Assembly (NCBI GenBank): GCA_023664305.1
Contig: JAMPFT010000001.1
Coordinates: 228,400-292,399, forward strand
Direction of reading: 5' to 3'
DNA: 64,000 bases
DNA from: a bacterium
GTDB taxonomy: Bacteria; Bacillota; Clostridia; Lachnospirales; Lachnospiraceae
In this document: piece by piece, positions 41,940 to 52,200 of the stretch
How positions within the stretch are numbered: position 1 is the stretch's first letter
How the letters are laid out: the number at the start of each line of letters is the position of its first letter
Translations under genes and position numbers: made by a program
The notes under the pieces: model-generated
The model's database searches: none
What the model saw: the letters and a program-made list of their open reading frames with translations, nothing else
Told to the model about the DNA's origin: nothing

Positions 41940-44852
41940 TCAGATCAGGGTCTCGATCTTACCAAACTTCTCCTGCTCCGCCTTGATCTGCTGCTCGTTG
42001 CCGACCACGCAGAGGAAGTCATCCTCCATGAAAGCCCGGATGTGCGACGCCAGCGCCCGAAGATCCTTCTCCGTAGCGTCGAGCACCTGATCTCTCGCCT
42101 TCTGCATCATCTCCCGGGTAATCCCGTTGAAGTAGCAGCTTCTGGAACGGTTTCCCTTGCCCGCCGCGGTCAGAGGCGTATCCAGCTCGCTGACCGCGCC
42201 GATGATATACTTCGTCATCGTCCGCTCGTCCGCCTCATAATTCTCCACGAACTCCGCCGCCTTCTCAAAGACGTCGATGGTCTGTCTTAGGTTCGGGTCG
42301 CGGTAGGAGACGAAATAGCAGCTGCCGTCCCGTCCGAAGCCGTTCATACAGCCGTAAGCGCCGCCCTTTACCCGGACATTCATCCACAGATACTCGTAGC
42401 CCAGCATCACCCGAAGCACCGTCAGCGCCCCGGTATATTCCAGCCCGTTCTTCTTAAAGTTTCCTGCCCGGCAGACATAATCCACCTGTCCCGGAGTCGT
42501 CAGTCCTTCATTCTTTTTCTCAGGGGTCGGGACATACGCCTCCCTCTTTACCTCGCAGGTATAGAGCCTGCTCTTCAGGTCAGCAACCGGCTGCTCAAGC
42601 TTCGTAAGCTGAGCGCCGTCTCCCGTAAAGTCGATCATCAGGTTCTCCGGGCGGAAAATCATCCGGCTTAAGGTCTGCAGCTTCTCCACAAGCGCCTTCC
42701 CCTCCGCCTCAAAGTTCTTTTCCAGCCCGCTGGTCAGACGGTACTGGCCGACTCCGCTCAGCTCATCCTCCGCCGCGCTTCTGATGCTGCCGTAGGACAG
42801 CGCCCGGTTGATCGCGACGACATGGCCTGCCTGCATCATATATTCCTGACCTCTGGAATTATTCTCCGCCAGAACCTCCTTCAGTCTTCCCGTATCGGTC
42901 AGATCCGTCCTCAGGATCAGTTCCTCCATCAGCTCCAGCGCCCTGGGCAGATTCTCATACAGCGCCTTGGTGCTGACCTCCATCGTCAGGGTATAACGGT
43001 CGGCGTCCTCCGCGCTGCCGTAGGTATACTGCGACACGGAGATCTCGCCCGTCGCCAGATTGATCTCGTTGCAGAGCTCGCCGTAGGTATAATGCTCCGT
43101 GTTCATGTTGCAGTACACATTCTTCAGGATCCCGATATAAGGGAAATACTCCTGAGGAATATCCTTTATCTTGAAGATCAGTCTGAGATACCCGATCCCG
43201 TTGGTAAAAACGTCATGATGCAGCGCCGGCGTGTCGCCCAGCGTCTTTTCCAGATTGTAGAGAGGCGCGGTCTCCCGCTTCAGATCTTCTCTTGCCAGCA
43301 GCGGAATCTTCGCGATATCCTCCGGCGAATCCTCCTTCTCCCGGAACTCGTTGAGCCTTGCCATCATAACGCGCACTTCTTCCAGCTCTTCGTCGCTCAT
43401 ACCGCTCTTAATCCCGGCAAGCTTCTCCTTTAACGCCTCCTCCTGGGCTTTGGCGAGACCCTCCTTCGGCAGAAGCACCACGGTTGCCACATGGGTATTC
43501 TTCAGCATATACTTGTCAATCAGTTCTTCAAAATACCCCTCCTCCACTTTCTTCCGCAGAGCCGCATAGGTCTCGTTGGCCTCGATATGGATAAAAGGCT
43601 TGTTATCGTCATAAAGCCAGCTGTCCATCATCTGCAGACCGTACATCAGCCCCTTGGGCGTCGAACCGAAATCCGCCTCCCGGTACTGAAATTCAAAATG
43701 ATTGATAGCGGAAAGCAGGGCCTTTTTGTCAAAGCCGTTCTTCACGATGCCCTCCAGCGTCTCCCGGATCACCGCAAGGAACTCCTCCTCCCTTGCCGCC
43801 GAGGTTCCCTTTGCCACCACGCCGAACAGCGGCTGCCGCAGGCTCTCGTTGAACGCAAATACATCCTTGCCGATGCCTTTCTCGATCAGCGCCTGCTTCA
43901 GGGGCGCGCCGGGTACGTTGCAAAGCGCGTGATCCAACACCTTTCTTGCCACATACATCTCCCGGTCCAAGGTATCTCCCATGCAGAATGCCCGCGCCAG
44001 GTAGGTGTTTTCTTCCGCGTTTTCTCCCTCGCTGACGGGAAACTCCCTCACGCTGCGGGCAGGCTCCGAAAAGGCCGGCTCCTCCGCGATCTCGGAATCC
44101 ACCTTCAGATAATCGAAGTGGGAAAGGTATTCCCTGTCGATGTAATCCAGCTTCTCCGCCATATCCATATCGCCGTAGAGATAGATATAACTGTTGGAAG
44201 GATGATAATAGGTTCTGTGGAAGTCCAGAAACTGCTCATAGGTCAGATCCGGGATAAATTCCGGATCTCCGCCGGACTCCACCGCATAGGTCGTATGAGG
44301 ATAGAGCGCCGTGGTAATTTCCCGGTACAGAAGATCGTCCGGGGAGGAAAGCGCCCCCTTCATCTCATTATACACAACGCCGTTGTAAATCAGCTCTCCC
44401 GCCTCGTTCAGCTCGTAATGCCAGCCCTCCTGCCGGAAAATAGCTTCGTTCTGATAGGTGTTGGGATAAAATACCGCGTCCAGATACACATGCATCAGAT
44501 TCTGGAAATCCTTGTCGTTGCAGCTCGCCACCGGATAGACGGTCTTGTCCGGATAAGTCATGGCGTTCAGAAAGGTATTCAGGGAACCCTTCACCAGCTC
44601 CACAAAGGGATCCTTCAGAGGGAAATTTTTGGAACCGCAGAGCACGGAGTGCTCTGTGATATGCGCCACGCCTGTGGAATCCGTAGGCGTTGTGCGGAAG
44701 CCTATGGAAAACACCTTGTTATCGTCGTCATTAGAGATTAAAGCCACCCTGGCTCCGGTCTTTTTGTGTCTGCAAAGATACGCAATACTGTCGATATCCT
44801 TGATTTTTCTCCTTTCAAGTACCTCATAGGTCGTTAAATCTTCCACTCTCAT
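41940..44852 (-). CDS. M16C-family insulinase-like metalloprotease
   Basis: 970 residues, presequence-protease (PreP/Cym1) type. The inverted zinc motif HITEH (HxxEH) is at residue ~64 within GVAHITEHSVLCGSKNFPLK. Downstream acidic ligands lie in the NAMTYPDKTVYPVASCNDKD region, and the duplicated inactive C-terminal half includes GAYGCMNGFGRDG. Cytoplasmic, no signal peptide; degrades unfolded peptides. ATG at 44852 follows AAAAGGAGACAACAC. It lies 19 nt upstream of era, consistent with co-transcription. Confidence 0.93.
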   Translation of the reverse strand: MRVEDLTTYEVLERRKIKDIDSIAYLCRHKKTGARVALISNDDDNKVFSIGFRTTPTDSTGVAHITEHSVLCGSKNFPLKDPFVELVKGSLNTFLNAMTYPDKTVYPVASCNDKDFQNLMHVYLDAVFYPNTYQNEAIFRQEGWHYELNEAGELIYNGVVYNEMKGALSSPDDLLYREITTALYPHTTYAVESGGDPEFIPDLTYEQFLDFHRTYYHPSNSYIYLYGDMDMAEKLDYIDREYLSHFDYLKVDSEIAEEPAFSEPARSVREFPVSEGENAEENTYLARAFCMGDTLDREMYVARKVLDHALCNVPGAPLKQALIEKGIGKDVFAFNESLRQPLFGVVAKGTSAAREEEFLAVIRETLEGIVKNGFDKKALLSAINHFEFQYREADFGSTPKGLMYGLQMMDSWLYDDNKPFIHIEANETYAALRKKVEEGYFEELIDKYMLKNTHVATVVLLPKEGLAKAQEEALKEKLAGIKSGMSDEELEEVRVMMARLNEFREKEDSPEDIAKIPLLAREDLKRETAPLYNLEKTLGDTPALHHDVFTNGIGYLRLIFKIKDIPQEYFPYIGILKNVYCNMNTEHYTYGELCNEINLATGEISVSQYTYGSAEDADRYTLTMEVSTKALYENLPRALELMEELILRTDLTDTGRLKEVLAENNSRGQEYMMQAGHVVAINRALSYGSIRSAAEDELSGVGQYRLTSGLEKNFEAEGKALVEKLQTLSRMIFRPENLMIDFTGDGAQLTKLEQPVADLKSRLYTCEVKREAYVPTPEKKNEGLTTPGQVDYVCRAGNFKKNGLEYTGALTVLRVMLGYEYLWMNVRVKGGAYGCMNGFGRDGSCYFVSYRDPNLRQTIDVFEKAAEFVENYEADERTMTKYIIGAVSELDTPLTAAGKGNRSRSCYFNGITREMMQKARDQVLDATEKDLRALASHIRAFMEDDFLCVVGNEQQIKAEQEKFGKIETLI

Positions 44853-45001
44853 GTGTTGTCTCCTTTTCTTTTTATGCTATTTTTACACAGCCGCAAACTC
44901 CCTGCTCCAAACCCCTGAGCCTGACTGTGAAAATTTCCGCTTTCTGTCCGCGCTCCGCTCACTTTGCGGACCATTCCGATCCCTGCTTCCCGCCCCAATC
45001 C

Positions 45002-45098
45002 GGAAGAATGCGAAACATTCTTCCAGGCGAGTGAAACTCGCCTTGTGAACAAAGTTCGCCTTGTGAACAAAATTCGCCTTGCGAACAAAGTTCGCCTT
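45002..45098. repeat. Array of small hairpins and 18-bp repeats
   Basis: Successive stems: GGAAGAATG/CATTCTTCC with a CGAAA loop (45002-45024), AGGCGAGT/ACTCGCCT with a GAA loop (45025-45043), then 18-bp units CGCCTTGTGAACAAAGTT at 45040, 45058 and 45076, the last with a perfect GCGAAC-AAA-GTTCGC hairpin. It follows the DUF6145-like stop directly. Confidence 0.85.
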
Positions 45099-45099
45099 G

Positions 45100-45519
45100 T
45101 TATAATCCCGTCAGCGCCAGCTTGCTCACCGAGAGCTCCTGCACCACCAGCCCGCAGGCCTCCTTCTCTTCCCTCGTCATCCCCGCCAGCTTCGCCACGT
45201 CGAAAACCCTCGTCACATACTCCTTCCGGGACTTCCCAAACAGGCTCCTCTTCTCCTCGATGACGTTTACCCGCACCCTCGCTTTCATCTGGGTATAAAT
45301 CTTTACGCAAAAGCTCTTCGGATCCAGATAATACAGGTGGGTCTCCAAAGTGTCCTCCGGGTCCGCCTCCGGCAGGATATATTTCTGCACCAGCATCCGA
45401 AACTTAAACAGGATGTCGTCCTCCTCCAGAAGCTCCGCAAAGGTATACTTGCAGCCCACATAAAGGCGGCCCGTATCCTGCATACTGTATTTAAAATCCT
45501 CGTAAGACGTGTGTTTCAT
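45100..45519 (-). CDS. DUF6145-like conserved protein
   Basis: 139 residues, soluble, no named catalytic motif. Recognisable as the short protein that in Lachnospiraceae often accompanies this region (TFAELLEEDDILFKFRMLVQ; HLYYLDPKSFCVKIYTQMKA; then a basic EKRSLFGKSRKEYVTRVF). Family assignment is from memory and moderately certain; function unknown. ATG at 45519 follows GGAGGGTGTCCGG. The stop codon lies in the first unit of the hairpin array that separates it from the M16 gene. Confidence 0.72.
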   Translation of the reverse strand: MKHTSYEDFKYSMQDTGRLYVGCKYTFAELLEEDDILFKFRMLVQKYILPEADPEDTLETHLYYLDPKSFCVKIYTQMKARVRVNVIEEKRSLFGKSRKEYVTRVFDVAKLAGMTREEKEACGLVVQELSVSKLALTGL

Positions 45520-45590
45520 CCGGACACCCTCCGCCCGCCTCTGCGGATATCCTTTCGTTTTCTTCTCAAAATCAACCGGATAACTGTGGC

Positions 45591-46052
45591 TTATACCTTC
45601 CGAATCGGAAAAAACAGATAATTCTTCCCTGTCTGCGGGCAGGTAAAATCGTGAACCGCGCCCGCCAGAGAAAGATTGTTATCCTTCAGATAAGCCAGCG
45701 CTTTCGAGAACGTATCGCCGTCTTCGCATTCCACATAAATATATTCATAGCCGGGAATCCTCCACTTTACCCACCCGTCGGGAGCTTCCGCATCATCCTC
45801 GCATTCCGCTCCCGCGAGATAGAGGCCTCTGGAAAAATCTTCCCACGGACGGAAGGAACGGGAAAAATCGGACATAGCTCCCCATATTCCGCCTATATTA
45901 CCGTTTTCATCCTTTTTTGCCAGATGCCGGATTTCTTCAAAATGAGTATTTGCGTCCTCCCACAGCTTTTGAATAAAACCCTCTCCGTCTGATGTGGATC
46001 CCTCCTTGCCGATTACCGTAAAAGAATCCTTCACACACTTTTCAATTATCAC
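45591..46052 (-). CDS. GyrI-like/effector-binding-domain protein
   Basis: 153 residues. The segment EKCVKDSFTVIGKEGSTSDG and the C-terminal LSLAGAVHDFTCPQTGKNYL resemble the AraC-effector/GyrI-like small-molecule-binding fold, without a DNA-binding domain. GTG at 46052 is the likely start because AAGGAGGTGCGGCT precedes it at 7 nt. It begins 16 nt after the stop of the next upstream gene, so the two are probably co-translated. Specific ligand unknown. Confidence 0.68.
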   Translation of the reverse strand: MIIEKCVKDSFTVIGKEGSTSDGEGFIQKLWEDANTHFEEIRHLAKKDENGNIGGIWGAMSDFSRSFRPWEDFSRGLYLAGAECEDDAEAPDGWVKWRIPGYEYIYVECEDGDTFSKALAYLKDNNLSLAGAVHDFTCPQTGKNYLFFPIRKV

Positions 46053-46068
46053 AGCCGCACCTCCTTGA

Positions 46069-47184
46069 TCACAAATCAATTTTTCGATATTTTCTTAACA
46101 GATACAAAGCTTTTTCAATATCCTCGCTGTCAGGATTCACGACTTCCGCCCGGTTTGACAGTCCGCAAATCCGTCTGGCTTCGCCGCCAAAAAAGACTCT
46201 TCGGTTACTGGGACATTTACACAGTCTTTCGGGAAACTGATTCTTAAACCATTCGAACAAATCGCCGTTTTCTTCCTGCAAAACCTTTGCAAACTCATTG
46301 ATATTTTCAAAATGATTAAAATAAATACACAACATAAAAGATTCATTATCCGCATAAAAGCCGCATATGTTCTTCCCCTTATAGACATATTCGACCTTCC
46401 ACCTGAAATCCGATACGATTCCTCTCAGCGGCTTTATCTTTGCCTTTATTTTCATTCCCGCCAGATTATCCTCTAATTCTTTTACGGCTTCAGAACTCCT
46501 GGCAGGCAGTGTTTTGCATATATCGTCTACCGTCGGGATCGGCGCATAAGCATTTTTAAAATCGAGACGTACAAAGTTCATCCACTTATATTTGCTGTCA
46601 GGCGCACTACATAAATATGCAATTCCCTCCATCATCCGCCTGTCTTCTCTGTGAACAATACGGACGGTATCGCCGTCTTCCCAGACCTGAATACCCAGCT
46701 CTGACAAGACCTCATATCTTTCCGCATTGTATTTTGCTTCGTGGAAGCGATCCATCTGATTCCTGATCTCGGAATAATCTTCCTTTTTCAGTATCATCTC
46801 TCCCGACCGCTCATCGAGTCCCCTGCTTCTCAGGCCGATCTGATAAAGATAAACGGCATAAAACTGTATCGCCTGTTGAAAGGTATTTCTCAATGTGCTT
46901 TCTTTCGGATCATTTTCATGCTCCTTTTCTTTCTGCTTTTGTACTTCCTGTTCTTTCCGCTTTATGATATATTCTTCATAAGGCCTGGGGAACACCCTGT
47001 ACTTTTCCGGTTCCCGATACATTTCACGGTAAAGCGAGACCATGAACCGATAAAATTGCCGTTGTCCTTCTTCCGTTTGCGGCATTGCTGTTTCAAAGGG
47101 TGCAATCATATCCAGACAATGTCTGACTGAACGCTGCGCGCAGGTTTCCGCGTTCCTGTTTTCCCTCGGCTTTCCGTCCGCCAT
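46069..47184 (-). CDS. Conserved protein of unknown function
   Basis: 371 residues, highly charged. A Glu/Lys-rich stretch at ~75-95 (KRKEQEVQKQKEKEHENDPK) suggests a coil. The C-terminus contains CKCPSNRRVFFGGEARRICG, a possible metal site of three cysteines, then LSNRAEVVNPDSEDIEKALY. No catalytic family is recognised. ATG at 47184 has GAGGGAAAAAAGA. It lies just upstream of the GyrI-like gene and 70 nt downstream of the sigma-like gene. Confidence 0.65.
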   Translation of the reverse strand: MADGKPRENRNAETCAQRSVRHCLDMIAPFETAMPQTEEGQRQFYRFMVSLYREMYREPEKYRVFPRPYEEYIIKRKEQEVQKQKEKEHENDPKESTLRNTFQQAIQFYAVYLYQIGLRSRGLDERSGEMILKKEDYSEIRNQMDRFHEAKYNAERYEVLSELGIQVWEDGDTVRIVHREDRRMMEGIAYLCSAPDSKYKWMNFVRLDFKNAYAPIPTVDDICKTLPARSSEAVKELEDNLAGMKIKAKIKPLRGIVSDFRWKVEYVYKGKNICGFYADNESFMLCIYFNHFENINEFAKVLQEENGDLFEWFKNQFPERLCKCPSNRRVFFGGEARRICGLSNRAEVVNPDSEDIEKALYLLRKYRKIDL

Positions 47185-47253
47185 TCTTTTTTCCCTCACT
47201 CTCCCGCCTGCAAATTCCTTCCGCACAAAAGCTGCGCTTCCCCGCCTGAAAGC

Positions 47254-47997
47254 TCACCCCATCTCTATATCCCCGATTTTATAGCCGCTCATCCGACAGG
47301 CGTCCCGGATACTTTTTAAGGACAGGCCGGTCTCGGCCGCCAGCTCCTCAGGCGTCACCTTACGGTGCAGCTCCTCCGCCAGCTTTCTCGCCTTGTCCGC
47401 CACAAGATTCACCCTGCCCTCGATCCTTTCATCCAGCTTTCTGTTTGCGTCGCTTTCCCGGATATACTCCTCCATGGCGTCCATCATCAGCTTTCCCAGC
47501 ATTCCCCTGGCCTCCGCCGGACTTTCCAGACTGCCCAGCATACCGACTCCCACGGAAAGAGCCACATTTCCCTCGCCGATCAAATCCTCCAGCAAAACGC
47601 CCTGTCCCGTATAAAGCTTCGCCACATCCGCCACATCCCGCAGATAGTGGCTGATCAGCTTCTCCTTTGCGTCCCCTTCTCCCGCCATGGCGGAAATGGT
47701 GAACGCCTGCACCTCTCCCTCGCTGTATTTCGGGAGACGCTCCAGCTCATCCAGATAATCCTGCAGATAGCTTCGCTCCCCGTCCGTCAGGTACTCGTCC
47801 GGATCCGCCGGGCTTCCGATTCCGACCCTGTGCTTCACCAGATAGTCGAAGACGAGCTGCATCTGCTCCTCGCTGAAATTCTGGTCACGGAATGCCTCCC
47901 TGACCTGCTTTTCACTGACGCAGTTCCCCTGTTCCTTTGCCGTTTTCCGAATCTGTTCCAGCGTTTCGGCAAACAAAATCTCCTTACTCTCGCTCAT
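47254..47997 (-). CDS. Sigma-70-like protein lacking region 4
   Basis: 247 residues. The N-terminal ~55 residues (QIRKTAKEQGNCVSEKQVRE) resemble sigma region 1.1. HYLRDVADVAKLYTGQGVLL followed by EDLIGEGNVALSVGV matches core-binding region 2.1-2.2, and RKLAEELHRKVTPEELAAET with GLSLKSI resembles region 3. There is no region 4 for the -35 element, and the protein ends in DIEMG. It may bind core RNA polymerase as a co-factor or anti-sigma-like competitor. ATG at 47997 has GGGGATTTTT. Confidence 0.72.
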   Translation of the reverse strand: MSESKEILFAETLEQIRKTAKEQGNCVSEKQVREAFRDQNFSEEQMQLVFDYLVKHRVGIGSPADPDEYLTDGERSYLQDYLDELERLPKYSEGEVQAFTISAMAGEGDAKEKLISHYLRDVADVAKLYTGQGVLLEDLIGEGNVALSVGVGMLGSLESPAEARGMLGKLMMDAMEEYIRESDANRKLDERIEGRVNLVADKARKLAEELHRKVTPEELAAETGLSLKSIRDACRMSGYKIGDIEMG

Positions 47998-48087
47998 AAA
48001 AATCCCCTCACGTCCAAATCTTTTCGTCCCGCCATCCTCCGCGAGGCAAAAATCCCCGGCTGAACCCCGGCTCCGTCTTATCCGCCG

Positions 48088-48960
48088 TCAGCTTCTGTGC
48101 TCGTGGGTGAACAGATGATACTGGCAGTACTCGTAATTCCCCTTGCATTTGGAGCAGAACCGAAATTCCAGCGTGGGATCGTCTTCCTCCGTCCGGCCGC
48201 AGATCGCGCACTTATGGGTCGTAACCTTCATATTCCGCTTAATGTCATGCTTAAACTCCGCACGGCGCTTCACCTGTTTCGGATTCAGGTGCATGCGGTT
48301 TTTGGAGCGAAGCACAAAGATCAGGAAATTGATCAGCGACGCCGCCACCGCCATCATGCTGAACCAGCTTCCCGTGAAGAAATAGCTGATCATCTGAAGT
48401 GCCAGCACCGCGCCGTAGATAATTCCCAGTATTTTTACTTTTACGGGAATCACAAACATCAGCAGAACCTCGGCATTGGGGAAGGTCGCCGCATATGCCA
48501 GAAAAATGGACATATTGATGTAAAAGGTGCTGTACTCCAGGGCTCCCACCTCACAGATCGCGCCCACCAGCGCAAAGTTACCGCCGTACAGAACCAAAAG
48601 CACGCCGGCACACAGAAAGCTCCCCGCCACGGTCAGTAAGATACCCGTAAAGATATAGACGTTATATTTCCAGGTTCCCCAGACCCTCTCCAGACTTGTC
48701 CCCAGGCTGAAGTAAAACATCAGCATGATCAGCACAAAAAACAGATCCGAAAGATTCGTGGCCGAAGAGGGCGGCGCCAGAACCCATGTCAGCACTCTCC
48801 AGATCTGGCCGTGAAGAATCGCGTAGGGATTCAGCGTCAGATAGTTCATAAATCTCGGAACCGTCCACTCCAAAATATACCCGACAACATAACCCAACAG
48901 CAGCACGACAGTCAGATTTGGAATTGCGTATTTCCCAAACTTCCGTTCCCATTTACTCAT
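48088..48960 (-). CDS. Rhomboid-like membrane protein with C-terminal zinc-ribbon
   Basis: 290 residues. Six hydrophobic helices resemble the rhomboid/derlin-type fold (NLTVVLLLGYVVGYILEWTV; YAILHGQIWRVLTWVLAPPS; FFVLIMLMFYFSLGTSLERVWG). The catalytic GxSG serine is not seen, so it is probably a pseudoprotease. The cytoplasmic tail carries CAICGRTEEDD and FCSKCKGNYEYCQYHL, a cysteine/histidine cluster likely binding zinc. ATG at 48960 is preceded by AAAGGAAG at ~12 nt. Divergent from the activase gene. Confidence 0.78.
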   Translation of the reverse strand: MSKWERKFGKYAIPNLTVVLLLGYVVGYILEWTVPRFMNYLTLNPYAILHGQIWRVLTWVLAPPSSATNLSDLFFVLIMLMFYFSLGTSLERVWGTWKYNVYIFTGILLTVAGSFLCAGVLLVLYGGNFALVGAICEVGALEYSTFYINMSIFLAYAATFPNAEVLLMFVIPVKVKILGIIYGAVLALQMISYFFTGSWFSMMAVAASLINFLIFVLRSKNRMHLNPKQVKRRAEFKHDIKRNMKVTTHKCAICGRTEEDDPTLEFRFCSKCKGNYEYCQYHLFTHEHRS

Positions 48961-49142
48961 ATCGTCTGTCTTCCTTTCATCCGCGGCGGCATGTCCGTTC
49001 TCACGGCATATCCCGCCACAGGTTGTCATTTTCCCAAAAACATCCGAATACATTTTATCATTCCCCGCCCAAGAAGTAAACCAACCAATTTCATTTTATA
49101 GAAATATCAGTTTTTTCATAAATTTTTCATGGCTTTTGTTCG

Positions 49143-49171
49143 TTGCTTTTTTACCGTAAGTGTCGTATAAT
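49143..49171 (+). promoter_or_regulatory. Promoter of the dehydratase-activase gene
   Basis: TTGCTT, 17-nt spacer, TATAAT, giving a ~65-nt leader before the ATG at 49242. Confidence 0.85.
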
Positions 49172-49241
49172 ACCTTAGTTAGTCGAACTACGTCGAAAAC
49201 TTTTTACGACAAGGATTCATTTTCAGGAAGGATGATCGGCA

Positions 49242-52200
49242 ATGGAAAATCTGAACAAGGTTGCGGCTCTCGGCATCGATATCGGTTCCACTACGGTCAA
49301 GATCGCAATTCTGGACGAAAATCATCATATTTTGTTCTCCGATTACGAGCGTCATTACGCCAATATCCGCGAAACCCTTTCCTCGCTCCTGTCAGGGGCT
49401 TACAGAGAGCTGGGAAACCTGACGCTTCATCCCATGATAACCGGCTCCGGGGGCCTGACTCTCGCCAACCACCTAAGCGTTCCCTTTACGCAGGAGGTAA
49501 TCGCGGTGGCCTCTTCTCTGCAGGAGCTTGCTCCCAAAACCGATGTAGCCATAGAACTGGGCGGTGAAGATGCAAAGATCATCTATTTTGAAGACGGAAA
49601 CGTGGAACAGCGCATGAACGGTATCTGCGCCGGCGGAACAGGCTCCTTTATCGACCAGATGGCGTCCCTGATCCAAACCGACGCTTCGGGCTTAAACGAA
49701 TATGCCAGGGGCTATCAGTCGCTCTATGCCATCGCCGCAAGGTGCGGCGTGTTTGCAAAAACCGACATTCAGCCCCTGATCAACGAGGGCGCAACGAAGG
49801 AGGATCTCGCCGCGTCCATTTTTCAGGCAGTGGTGAACCAGACCATCTCCGGCCTGGCCTGCGGAAAACCCATCCGCGGACATGTGGCCTTTCTGGGCGG
49901 TCCTCTTCATTTTCTCTCGGAGCTTAAGGCCGCTTTTGTGCGCACGCTGAAGCTGGATGAGGAGCATGTCATCGAGACGGACAACTCTCACCTTTTCGCC
50001 GCCATCGGCGCCGCCCTGAATGCAAAAGAGGAAATTTCCTGCGCCATGGAGGACATGGTCGGGAAGCTTTCTTCCGAGATCAGGATGGAATTTGAGGTGG
50101 AACGCATGGAGCCGCTTTTTGAGGACAAGGCTGCCTACGACGCTTTCCTGGAACGCCACGGGGCGCACCGCGTCGGCACGGCCGACCTCGCCTCCTACCG
50201 CGGGAACGCGTATCTCGGCATCGACGCCGGTTCCACCACCACGAAGATTGCTCTTGTGGGAGAGGACGGGTCCCTCCTGTATTCCTTTTACAGCAATAAC
50301 GACGGCAGCCCGTTAAAGACCGCTATCCGCTCCCTGAAAGAAATCTATGAGTCCATCCCCCCCAGGGTGCAGATCGTCCGCGCCTGCTCCACGGGTTACG
50401 GCGAAGCGCTGATGAAGGCGGCTTTCCTTTTGGACGACGGCGAGGTGGAAACGGTCGCGCACTACTATGCCGCCGCTTTCTTCAATCCTGAGGTGGACTG
50501 CATTCTGGATATCGGCGGGCAGGATATGAAGTGCATCAAGATCAAAAACGGAACCGTAGACAGCGTGCAGCTCAACGAGGCATGCTCCTCCGGCTGCGGC
50601 TCTTTTATAGAGACCTTTGCCAAATCCTTAAACTACAGTGTGCATGATTTCGCCCAGACCGCGCTTTTTGCGGAGCATCCCATCGATCTGGGCACCCGCT
50701 GTACCGTTTTTATGAACTCAAAGGTAAAGCAGGCGCAGAAGGAGGGTGCCAGCGTCGCGGACATCTCCGCGGGACTGGCCTATTCCGTGATCAAAAATGC
50801 CCTGTTCAAGGTCATCAAGGTCTCCGACGCGTCGGAGCTGGGCAAAAATATCGTGGTGCAGGGCGGAACCTTTTACAACGACGCGGTGCTGCGTAGCTTT
50901 GAGAAGATCGCCGGATGCGAGGCGGTCCGCCCCGACATTGCCGGTATCATGGGAGCCTTCGGCGCGGCGCTGATCGCCAGAGAGCGCTTCGAGGCGGGAA
51001 ACACAAGCTCTATGCTTTCCTATGAAAAGCTCTGCGCCCTTCAATATGAGACCAGCATGGCGAAGTGCAGGGGCTGCACTAACAGCTGCCGTCTCACGAT
51101 CAACAAATTCTCCGGAGGACGTCAGTTTATCTCCGGCAACCGCTGCGAGCGGGGCATCGGCGGACAGAAAAACGCCAATCATATGCCGAATCTGTTTGAA
51201 TACAAGCTGCAGAGACTCTTCTCCTACCCCTCTCTGGAGGCCGACCAGGCGCCCAGAGGCACGGTAGGCATTCCGAGAGTCTTAAACATGTACGAAAATT
51301 ATCCGTTCTGGCATGTGTTTTTTACCGAGCTGAAGTACCGCGTCGTCCTCTCCCCCAGCTCCAACCGCCAGATCTACGAGCTGGGAATCGAATCCATTCC
51401 CAGCGAATCGGAGTGTTATCCGGCCAAGCTGGCCCACGGCCATGTGACCTGGCTGATCCGCCGCGGCGTGGATTTTATCTTCTACCCCGCGCTGTTTTAC
51501 GAGCGCGATGAGGTTCCGGGGGCAAACAACCACTATAACTGCCCTATTGTAACCTCCTACTCCGAAAACATCAAAAACAATGTGGAGGAAATTTCCGGCG
51601 GCGCTTTCCGGTTCCGCAATCCTTTCCTGTCCTTCCGGGATATCGGCACGGTCACGGACGCCCTGTTGAAGGAATTTACAGAGCTTCCCGCTGACGAGGT
51701 GAAGGCCGCCGTAAAAAAAGCCTGGCAGGAGCTGGACGACGCCCGCCGCGACATCCAAAAGAAGGGTGAGGAAACGCTTGCCTGGCTGAAGGAAAACGGA
51801 AAGCGCGGGATTGTTCTGGCCGGCAGACCCTATCACATCGATCCGGAGATCAACCACGGTATTCCTGAGCTGATCACCTCCTTTGACATGGCGGTTCTGA
51901 CCGAGGATTCCGTGTCTCACTTAGGCTGTCCGGAGAGACCGTTGATCGTCTCCGACCAGTGGATGTATCACTCCCGGCTCTACGCCGCCGCAAGCTTTGT
52001 CAGGACAACGGACAATCTGGATCTGATCCAGCTCAACTCCTTCGGATGCGGTCTGGACGCCGTCACTACGGATCAGGTAAACGATATCCTCTCCGGCTCC
52101 GACAAAATATACACCTGTCTCAAGATCGACGAAGTGAATAACCTGGGCGCGGCAAGGATCCGCGTGCGTTCTCTGCTGTCCGCCATCAGAGTGCGGGAAA

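Noticed and set aside
48088..48960. Active rhomboid protease
   Set aside because: GxSG serine and the partner histidine were not visible; called rhomboid-like only.
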